From Trebonia sp. (lineage in GTDB: Bacteria > Actinomycetota > Actinomycetes > Streptosporangiales > Streptosporangiaceae): a stretch of 6,657 nt of DNA. Position 1 is the first letter of the stretch. Every line of letters starts with the position of its first letter. The DNA lies in the NCBI GenBank assembly GCA_030038035.1, contig JASHPP010000739.1:1-6657 (forward strand), read 5' to 3'. Below the pieces are notes generated by a model, which saw only the letters and a program-made list of their open reading frames with translations, was not told the DNA's origin and ran no database searches. The translations under genes were made by a program, and so were the position numbers. Below, piece after piece: positions 1 through 4,914 of this stretch.

Positions 1-10
1 CGGGAGTATC

Positions 11-3000
11 GTGCCGCAGGGCTCAGGATCGGCTGCATTCAGCACCCTCCAGCACGCATTCCAGGTCCAAGCGGCAGCGGGGACGGGCAGCCGCATCGAT
101 GAATGGCTGGGCATTCTCGCTAACGCAGGCTTGGAGGTCTACCCAGACGCGACCGGTGTGGCAGGACCCCGGCGGCGCGCGGAACTGGACGCCCTCGTCA
201 TGTTCCGGAACGTCCTGGCTAGCCAGGCGGGTATTTTGCGCTACTCGCTTCTCGCAGAAGACCTGCCTCCGATGAAGTATGAACAGCTGCCTGGGACACT
301 GCGCGTGGCTGTGCCAGGAAATGAAGGCGATGAGGCAGGATTCCTGGCGACCGCCAGGCGATGGCCACGGATGCTTCTGAGCGGGCTTCCCGGCATTGGG
401 AAGTCGACTGCCCTGGAGCAGGCCGCTGCCACCTGGGCCGCTGATTCAGCTGCTCCGACCCCTGTGCCCGTGCAGCTTCGGGACATCGAGAACCTACGTC
501 CGCGGACCGAAAGGGACGTCAGCCTTCAGGTCCTTATCGAGTCAGCCACGCGGACAGCGCCAGAGCAACACCGAACAGCACTGCGCAGTGCGCTGCTGCG
601 GGCTCTGGCAGACGGGCGTGGAGTGCTGCTCCTTGATGGGCTGGACGAATGCCGAGACTACCGCGCTGTGATCGCGGACGGACTGGCCGCTGTAATCAAG
701 GATCTCCCTTTGGGCACGGGAGTAATCCTGGCCACCCGCGACAGCGGCCTGCCCGCTGCTGCCAGGCTGCACATGCCTGAGGCCCGGCTTGTGGAGCCAT
801 CTGGGCTGAACTCAATTCTGGATCACCTGCTCCGTCACATAGCCGACCACCGCGTTCTCGAGAGCGAGCGCAGTCACTGGATCCGCCAGCGAGCGCAGCG
901 GCTCGAGGGAATCCGTGCCGATCAGCATGACCTGATGCGCATTCCCCTTTTTGCCGTTCTGCTCACGCTCCTCGCCGCGCAGCCGACGCCCGCGACCTTG
1001 TCTCACGGGCGCGCGCGGCTCCTGGCCGACGCTGTCTATGGCACAGTCGAGCAGTGGGAGTCAAAGCGCCAGTCTGATAATCCATCCCGCCCTCTCCCAC
1101 AAGGCGGCCAGCTCCTCGACGGATTCAGGGAGATCGGCCACGCGCTAAACAGCCGCCCTGGGGGCTGCTCCGGCGAAACGCTCAGACAGCTGATTAGGGA
1201 CATGCTGGCGCAACGCTGGGGACTGGCACCCGGAGACGCCGCGCAGAGAGCGCATGACATCACATGGTTTTGGAGCGATCACGTTGGCGTCTTCCTCCTC
1301 TCCTCCATATCAGATGACGTACAGCCCCGGAGCCGCATATTCACCGAAGCCGGCGACGCCATGTGGGCCGAAGCATGCACGACCGATGGGGAACTGCAAT
1401 CGTGGGTCGCCCGGGCCTTGGAGGACGATGAAAGCCGAAACACGGTCATCCTTGCATGCGGCCTGTCCGGGCGGGTGGCCAGCGAAGTAGTGCGTGCCGG
1501 CACTGAGATGGCCAGCCCGGGCAAGCGGTTGCGTGCAACCCTGTGGGCCGCCGACGCCGTTATCGACGGGGCGCAGCTGCCAGATCCGCTACTCCGACAG
1601 CTCGCCGCAGAACTAGCGCGCGGCGTGACGGCCTTCGAGAGCACTGCCGAGGCGCTGCAGCCGACGCAGGTCACACAGCCGACCTGGGATGTCCGTCTCG
1701 CGTGGCACTGCACAATCAAGCTCGCGAGGATTCCGCTCCCCGCCGAGCTCCGGAACCAAAGGAATGAGGAGCTGAGCAGGCTCGGCGGAGTCGACGGTGC
1801 ACTCGTCGATGCCCTTTCGGCCCTTGCCGACGCCCGAGCTGACAATCGTGAGACTCTCGCGCCGCAGGAGCGCGAAGCAGTCCAGAGATTCCTGGCGCTC
1901 CCGTTGCCGGAAAAGATTGCGCCGTCCTCGGAAATGCCGGACCCACGGACGAAAGGGTTTCTCGGCAAATGGGGGCGACTTATTCCTGGTTATCATCAGG
2001 TTGCAGAAATGGCCGCCGAGCATGCGGAACAACTTGGCCGCGATTCGGCTGACGCAATCTACAGAATCTGCTATCGCGGCGCTGCCCGCGACTTCGACCG
2101 GATATGGCGCCTGCTGCAGTCCAAGGGATTGGGAATCCCGGATGACTTGCTTCCGAATTTCCGCATGCCAGATCACTTTCGCGGACTGAATGACATATGG
2201 GAAAACTGGCCCACATTTCTACAATGCGCCGCAGCGCTGGCGTCACCACGGCTACTTGAGGACTCTGAGGGCTGGAGGTATCCGGCCTTGTCGCTGCTGG
2301 GGGAGGTTCTCCTCACGCGAGAGGCGAGCGTGATCGGGCTCAACCTCGCTCTCACCGATGAACCGGAGCTGCTCCGTACTTGCATGCTTGCCGCTGCCCA
2401 TGCTGTCGGCCTGGACCTGCCCACCGTCGCTGCCGAAGCTTCCCTTGCGCTGAATGAGTGGAAAAGAGGGAAGCGCGATGTCGTCGATGTCATGTTCGCA
2501 GCGCCACCCCTGGCAGATCTGCCAATGGAAGCCTCTAGACTTGACGCGCAGGATAAGAGCGTTCTCGTGAATGCCTTGGAAGCCAGGTCCGACTGGCTCC
2601 CTGAAGTCGCTGTAGCGCTCCTTCCCGATCTGCGCGACCCGATGCTCGGACAGGACGTTGCTGATCGGATTCCTAGAATGAGACCGGAGCGAAGGGGCAA
2701 TGCAGCAATTGTGTCAATTGTGAACAGCCTGAATCCGGTTGCCTCCGCCAGCTTCATTCTTGACAGCGACGACTTGCTCGTCCGGCCCGCAGCGGCGATG
2801 GTCGCATACTCCCGCGCAAAGGAGGCGGATTCCGCCGCATGGATAGCCCTACGTGCGCGTGCGCTCGCGGACCCAGACCTGACCGTGAGGGCGGCAGCGG
2901 GTGCCGATGATGCGACGAGAAACAGCGCGGCTTACTGGTCGTGCGGCGCTTGCGGCCAGGCCAACGAAATCAAGACTGGCCGATGCTCTAAATGCAGGCT

Positions 3001-3025
3001 TACCATGCACTACAGGGCACCCTGA
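11..3025 (+). CDS. NACHT-domain STAND NTPase with HEAT-like C-terminal region and terminal RanBP2-type zinc finger (5' end possibly incomplete)
   Basis: Seen: a P-loop GLPGIGKST at residues 125-133, a NACHT-style Walker B LLLDGLDE at 206-213, and a sensor-like strand ending in ATRDS at 241-245. A winged-helix-like stretch ends near FTEAGDAMWAEA (444-455). A long helical region follows, with two HEAT-like signatures (LLVRPAAA near 922-929, LTVRAAAG near 957-964). At 976-995 is a Cys4 finger fitting W-x-C-x2-C-x3-N-x6-C-x2-C. Known: NACHT STAND proteins are ATP-driven switches that sense a ligand through C-terminal repeats and trigger an N-terminal effector; many bacterial ones are anti-phage. 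Inferred: a cytoplasmic defence or signalling NTPase whose finger may take part in sensing. The GTG start has GGGAG four bases upstream, rather close. The frame stays open to the window edge, so a longer protein with an effector domain is possible; I see no effector in residues 1-120. GC is lower than in the right-hand genes, suggesting transfer. NACHT assignment is firm, function inferred. Confidence 0.85.
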   Translation: MPQGSGSAAFSTLQHAFQVQAAAGTGSRIDEWLGILANAGLEVYPDATGVAGPRRRAELDALVMFRNVLASQAGILRYSLLAEDLPPMKYEQLPGTLRVAVPGNEGDEAGFLATARRWPRMLLSGLPGIGKSTALEQAAATWAADSAAPTPVPVQLRDIENLRPRTERDVSLQVLIESATRTAPEQHRTALRSALLRALADGRGVLLLDGLDECRDYRAVIADGLAAVIKDLPLGTGVILATRDSGLPAAARLHMPEARLVEPSGLNSILDHLLRHIADHRVLESERSHWIRQRAQRLEGIRADQHDLMRIPLFAVLLTLLAAQPTPATLSHGRARLLADAVYGTVEQWESKRQSDNPSRPLPQGGQLLDGFREIGHALNSRPGGCSGETLRQLIRDMLAQRWGLAPGDAAQRAHDITWFWSDHVGVFLLSSISDDVQPRSRIFTEAGDAMWAEACTTDGELQSWVARALEDDESRNTVILACGLSGRVASEVVRAGTEMASPGKRLRATLWAADAVIDGAQLPDPLLRQLAAELARGVTAFESTAEALQPTQVTQPTWDVRLAWHCTIKLARIPLPAELRNQRNEELSRLGGVDGALVDALSALADARADNRETLAPQEREAVQRFLALPLPEKIAPSSEMPDPRTKGFLGKWGRLIPGYHQVAEMAAEHAEQLGRDSADAIYRICYRGAARDFDRIWRLLQSKGLGIPDDLLPNFRMPDHFRGLNDIWENWPTFLQCAAALASPRLLEDSEGWRYPALSLLGEVLLTREASVIGLNLALTDEPELLRTCMLAAAHAVGLDLPTVAAEASLALNEWKRGKRDVVDVMFAAPPLADLPMEASRLDAQDKSVLVNALEARSDWLPEVAVALLPDLRDPMLGQDVADRIPRMRPERRGNAAIVSIVNSLNPVASASFILDSDDLLVRPAAAMVAYSRAKEADSAAWIALRARALADPDLTVRAAAGADDATRNSAAYWSCGACGQANEIKTGRCSKCRLTMHYRAP
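2936..2995 (+). other. RanBP2-type (Cys4) zinc finger encoded at the C-terminus of the NACHT protein
   Basis: Residues 976-995 read W-S-C-GA-C-GQA-N-EIKTGR-C-SK-C. Every fixed position of the RanBP2/NZF consensus is present: Trp976, the Cys pairs 978/981 and 992/995, and Asn985. Nine residues follow before the stop. Known: eukaryotic fingers of this type bind single-stranded RNA (ZRANB2 type) or ubiquitin (NZF type, which needs a Thr-Phe dipeptide after the second Cys). Here that position is Gly-Gln-Ala, so the classical ubiquitin-binding dipeptide is absent. Nucleic acid or protein binding is possible; the ligand is unknown. Confidence 0.8.
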
Positions 3026-3102
3026 CGAGTGGGAATAGTCCCGGCCTTGAATGAGCCTTTATCGCCCTCCTTGACGCTGCTCTCAGACGCCCATGATCGA
3101 CT

Positions 3103-3207
3103 GTGACGAACGACCTGGACACCCTCTTGATCGCACTGTACGTGGAGATCGACGATCACGTGGTCCTGCCCGCCAGGAGCGGCCGGGGCCAGCCCAAGCG
3201 CTTGCGG
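3103..3207 (+). pseudogene. Remnant of an IS982-like DDE transposase (N-terminal ~35 codons only)
   Basis: From a GTG at 3103 the frame reads MTNDLDTLLIALYVEIDDH and continues to a basic stretch, GRGQPKRLR. This resembles, from memory, the start of actinobacterial IS982-family transposases, which begin MT(D/N)xLDTLLxALYVxIDD and then have a Gly/Pro/Arg/Lys-rich linker before a conserved helix (DAELLCLAVAQ-like). That helix and all catalytic DDE regions are missing. After about codon 35 the frame turns into a Ser/Pro/Ala-rich sequence with no transposase character. Full-length family members are roughly 270-300 residues, so this is a non-functional stub. I could not recognise terminal inverted repeats. 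Its position between the NACHT gene and the nucleotidyltransferase pair fits an old insertion in an accessory region. Confidence 0.5.
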
Positions 3208-3586
3208 GGTTCCTTAGCGCATCCCACGTCGGCATCCCCAGCGCCGCCTTCATCGGCATCTTCAGTGACGCGCAACACGGGGGAAGAGCAGGGTCGTCTG
3301 CGTTCTTACCGCTGGCGGCAAGGAGGTGACCGCGACCATCGACGCCAGCGATTTCCCCCGCCTGCGCCGTAATTCAACGCGGACCAAGGCATGGAACGGC
3401 TCGGCCCATTACCGCGACCTGGTAGTTCATGCATCGGTACTGATTGAGGAGCAGATCATCACCAAGGACCCAGTGACGGTCCCCGGCCAGGTACGCATCC
3501 AAGAGCCCCACGACCGCGTTCGCGGTTCCTTACCCACGCCATCCCGCACGCGGTCCGCAGCGTAAGTATCCACTCCCGTCCCGGGC
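3208..3586. other. Degenerate stretch with no intact gene; contains an unassigned short open frame
   Basis: No frame here has a recognisable start, a believable length and a known family together. The best candidate is the plus-strand frame from about 3326 to the stop at 3563-3565 (roughly 70-79 codons). Its middle looks protein-like (SAHYRDLVVHASVLIEEQI), its end is Arg/Ser/Thr/Pro-rich and unconvincing, and I do not recognise it. A ten-base match to the anti-Shine-Dalgarno complement (AAGGAGGTGA, 3320-3329) lies just upstream, but the codon at the usual distance is ATC (3338), not ATG or GTG. The frame's only nearby GTG overlaps the SD itself. Together with the transposase stub this reads as decayed DNA between two accessory modules. 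Confidence 0.35.
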
Positions 3587-4174
3587 CTATTTCCGGGCCT
3601 GGCTGATGAAGGCTGCCAGGTCTTCGGACAGGCTCTGGCCCCGGTTGAAGCCGCGTTCCTCGATCAGCGCGGCCGCTGCCCTGGCCTCATCCAGGTCGGC
3701 GTCGGACGAGGCGGCGATCAGGTAGCCGAGGTCGGTGAGGTCCTGATGGCGGCCGGCCAGGGCCTTGAGCGCGATCAGGTGCCCGGTCGACGCGACCGGC
3801 ATGAACACATCCGGGAGCACTTCCAGCAGGTCGGCCCGGCGGACGATCTCGTCCTCGATGCCGGAGTTCGCGAAGAGCAGGTCGATGAACGCACTCGACG
3901 CACCCGCCTGCGGCCTGACCAGCCGCGCCGTCGCGAGCCTGTTCGCGTAGTCCTGCTCGACGAGCGACGCGAGCGCGTAGCCGCGGACCTGCAGGCGGTT
4001 GACGATGCCCTCGGCCTCCTGGTCGTCTGCGACGGCGACGGCGAGGTCGACGTCCTTAGTGAACCGGGGCTCCGCCCGGAACGCCACCGCCAAGCCGCCG
4101 ACGACGGCCCACCGGGCACCGATGGCCTCAAGATCCGAAGCCGCCTGGCGCAGGACCGCATCAACCGACTGCAC
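3587..4174 (-). CDS. AbiEii/AbiGii-like minimal nucleotidyltransferase (putative toxin of a type IV TA pair)
   Basis: Seen: 195 residues with the nucleotidyltransferase core GGLAV at 26-30, TKDVDLAV at 39-46 giving Asp41 and Asp43, and a third acidic strand, IDLL, with Asp98. These form the expected metal-binding Asp triad. The downstream GHLIALKALA (131-140) with Lys137, and QDLTDL (144-149), match the second conserved block of AbiEii-like proteins. Known: family toxins transfer nucleotides to tRNA or other targets and cause growth arrest, often giving abortive phage defence. Inferred: a cytoplasmic toxin-like NTase, catalytically intact by motif. The start is a GTG six bases after the stop of the upstream small gene, in the same frame, with no good SD, so translation is probably coupled to that gene. 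The exact substrate cannot be read from sequence; a housekeeping NTase role is less likely given the paired layout. Confidence 0.78.
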   Translation of the reverse strand: MQSVDAVLRQAASDLEAIGARWAVVGGLAVAFRAEPRFTKDVDLAVAVADDQEAEGIVNRLQVRGYALASLVEQDYANRLATARLVRPQAGASSAFIDLLFANSGIEDEIVRRADLLEVLPDVFMPVASTGHLIALKALAGRHQDLTDLGYLIAASSDADLDEARAAAALIEERGFNRGQSLSEDLAAFISQARK

Positions 4175-4180
4175 GCGCGC

Positions 4181-4375
4181 CTACCCGCGTGCCGGCAGGC
4201 GCAGCCGGTCGCCCGCCTCTCCACTCGACCTGCGCAGCCACGCCTGCACCCGGGCCTCGATCTCTTCATCCGAAGCAAACGGGTTCTCCCGCCGCATCCG
4301 CTGCCGGTACATCCGCACCCCGACATCACACATGTCGAAGACCACCCGGAACTTCTCAACATCAGCAGCGGCCAT
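4181..4375 (-). CDS. Small partner protein (putative antitoxin) upstream of the AbiEii-like nucleotidyltransferase
   Basis: Seen: a 64-residue charged, helical protein starting MAAADVEKF, with MYRQRMRREN and a following acidic helix EEIEARVQAWL, ending just before the nucleotidyltransferase. From memory, similar short proteins with a VEKFRxVFD...GVRMYRQRxRRE core occur directly upstream of AbiEii-like nucleotidyltransferases in actinobacteria, so an antitoxin or cognate-partner role is the natural inference. No helix-turn-helix or COG5340-type antitoxin domain is apparent, so it is not a classical AbiEi. An alternative ATG at 4384 would add three residues. I prefer 4375 because a TACAAT box (4388-4383) overlaps the upstream ATG and ends seven bases before 4375, the layout of a leaderless transcript. 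The stop TAG and the downstream GTG are six bases apart, so the two genes form one operon. Confidence 0.6.
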   Translation of the reverse strand: MAAADVEKFRVVFDMCDVGVRMYRQRMRRENPFASDEEIEARVQAWLRRSSGEAGDRLRLPARG

Positions 4376-4382
4376 AACCCTC

Positions 4383-4388
4383 ATTGTA
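4383..4388 (-). promoter_or_regulatory. Candidate -10 box (TACAAT) for the antitoxin-nucleotidyltransferase operon
   Basis: On the minus strand, TACAAT is followed by GAGGGTT and then ATG at 4375. Seven bases between a TAnnnT box and the start codon place the transcription start at or next to the A of ATG, as in leaderless actinobacterial mRNAs. No convincing -35 hexamer is visible at 16-18 bases. Confidence 0.4.
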
Positions 4389-4488
4389 GGCAGTAGCGAG
4401 CCAGTCGGCCGCCGGACACGCTGCCCGGCAGCGTAATCCCGACCGGCTGCCCCGTCTGCTCGCCGGGCGGTCCGGCACCAGCGGTGTG

Positions 4489-4494
4489 TACTCT
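4489..4494 (+). promoter_or_regulatory. Candidate -10 box (TACTCT) for the small plus-strand gene
   Basis: TACTCT is followed by exactly six bases and then ATG at 4501, which would place the transcription start on the ATG. There is no Shine-Dalgarno sequence in front of this ATG, which supports a leaderless start. No clear -35 is visible. Confidence 0.35.
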
Positions 4495-4500
4495 CACGGC

Positions 4501-4752
4501 ATGCTCACCGCGCTGTGGGCACTCGACTGGGAAGCCGCCATCACCACCCGGGACGCTGGCGAGTTCCCCAGCTCGGCCAGCGAGAAGCGGATGCTACGAC
4601 TCGCTGCCAGCCTCGCCGGGCAGTCGACCGCCGACCTCGGCGATGCGATCACCGGCATCGACGAGCACAACGTCGGTCCAGCGCCTGCCCGCCGGAGGGA
4701 GGGAGGGAGGGAGGGAGGGAGGGAGGGAGCACGTTCACCAGCCAGTTCCTGA
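4501..4752 (+). pseudogene. Small actinobacterial protein of unknown function, 3' end replaced (truncated by junction)
   Basis: From the ATG at 4501 the product begins MLTALWALDWEAA and carries RDAGEF and SEKRMLRLAASLA. It reads sensibly for about 59 residues, to GIDEHNVG (base 4677). From memory, this resembles a family of ~75-residue uncharacterised Streptomyces-type proteins with the core RDAGEF...SERRMLRLAASLA...TGxDDRN, which end in a further helix containing xHASG. Here that helix is absent: after HNVG the frame reads PAPARR, enters the GGGA microsatellite (REGG repeats), and stops at 4752. The DNA past about 4678 belongs, read in reverse, to a methyltransferase gene. The protein has therefore lost its native C-terminus and is probably non-functional. 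A GTG at 4486 is in frame but would include the putative -10 box. Confidence 0.5.
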
Positions 4753-4849
4753 TACCGTCGTTCTGGCTGAGGTCGCCCAGCCGGTCGTAATCGGCGGCGG
4801 TGCGATCGAAGGACTGGGCTGCGGATCTGGCGACCGCACTGAGTCCCAT
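4649..4849 (-). pseudogene. N-terminal fragment of a class I SAM-dependent methyltransferase, cut at motif I
   Basis: Read on the minus strand from ATG 4849, the product starts MGLSAVARSAAQSFDRTAAD and continues YDRLGDLSQNDGIRNWLVNVLP. This is the typical N-terminal helix pair of small class I methyltransferases, where FDxxAxxYD precedes the SAM-binding fold. It then runs through an LPPS repeat encoded by the microsatellite to GGQALD, exactly where such proteins have ALDLGCGxGR (motif I, SAM-binding glycine loop). Instead the sequence reads RRCARRCR and stops at 4651-4649. Everything beyond motif I, roughly three quarters of a ~240-residue enzyme, is missing, so it cannot bind SAM. The last genuine bases are near 4678; beyond that the DNA is the reverse of the small plus-strand gene. 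Start codon chosen by similarity; a TAGAGT box lies eight bases upstream. Confidence 0.6.
4694..4729 (+). repeat. (GGGA)n tetranucleotide microsatellite, eight full units, G-quadruplex-prone
   Basis: GGA (4694-4696) is followed by eight perfect GGGA units (4697-4728) and a final G. This gives eight G3 tracts with one-base loops on the plus strand. Both flanking broken genes read through it: as REGG on plus, and as LPPS x3 on minus between WLVNV and GGQALD. The 36-base length keeps the minus-strand methyltransferase frame. Tracts of this kind change length by slippage, and four-base units shift the frame unless the number changes by three. Confidence 0.95.
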
Positions 4850-4857
4850 GACCCAGC

Positions 4858-4863
4858 ACTCTA
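4858..4863 (-). promoter_or_regulatory. Candidate -10 box (TAGAGT) for the methyltransferase fragment
   Basis: On the minus strand, TAGAGT is followed by eight bases and the ATG at 4849. The spacing is slightly longer than at the other candidate boxes here, allowing a leaderless or one-to-two-base-leader transcript. The evidence is positional only. Confidence 0.25.
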
Positions 4864-4874
4864 ACGCCGACGAC

Positions 4875-4893
4875 CTGCGCGCGCTGGGCGCAG
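4875..4893. promoter_or_regulatory. Inverted repeat between divergent promoters (possible operator)
   Basis: CTGCGC (4875-4880) and GCGCAG (4888-4893) form a perfect six-base inverted repeat with a seven-base spacer; a second GCGCAG follows at 4893-4898. It lies in the 65-base gap between the divergent methyltransferase fragment and isomerase gene, near the expected -35 zone of the latter. Short GC-rich palindromes are common in such genomes, so operator function is only suggested. Confidence 0.2.
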
Positions 4894-4902
4894 CGCAGTC
4901 AT

Positions 4903-4908
4903 TAGGAT
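4903..4908 (+). promoter_or_regulatory. Candidate -10 box (TAGGAT) or overlapping Shine-Dalgarno for the isomerase gene
   Basis: TAGGAT is followed by six bases and the GTG at 4915, placing a transcription start on the G of GTG. The same bases contain AGGA (4904-4907), seven bases from the GTG, which could be a ribosome binding site if transcription starts further upstream. The two readings exclude each other, but both support the GTG start over the ATG at 4910, which meets a stop after five codons. Confidence 0.35.
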
Positions 4909-4914
4909 CATGGC

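Noticed and set aside
1279..1968. 229-codon minus-strand open frame inside the NACHT gene
   Set aside because: Ser/Arg/Ala-rich sequence with no domain, lying antisense to a clearly coding frame; typical antisense shadow in high-GC DNA.
2706..2723. Nine-base near-perfect tandem repeat CAATTGTGT/CAATTGTGA
   Set aside because: It simply encodes IVSIVN within a helix of the NACHT protein; no further copies seen, so probably coincidence.
3031..3042. GGGA-ATAG-TCCC hairpin just after the NACHT gene
   Set aside because: Only four base pairs and no T tract; too weak to call a terminator.
3581..3600. Direct repeat CCGGGCCT (3581-3588 and 3593-3600) at the nucleotidyltransferase stop codon
   Set aside because: Too short and GC-biased to be a target-site duplication or terminator; no flanking inverted ends found.
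3746..4396. 216-codon plus-strand open frame opposite the nucleotidyltransferase pair
   Set aside because: Low-complexity Arg/Pro/Asp/Val sequence, antisense to genes with catalytic motifs.
4486..4500. GTG at 4486 as the start of the small plus-strand protein
   Set aside because: It overlaps the candidate TACTCT box, and the five added residues look unlike the protein; ATG at 4501 fits better.
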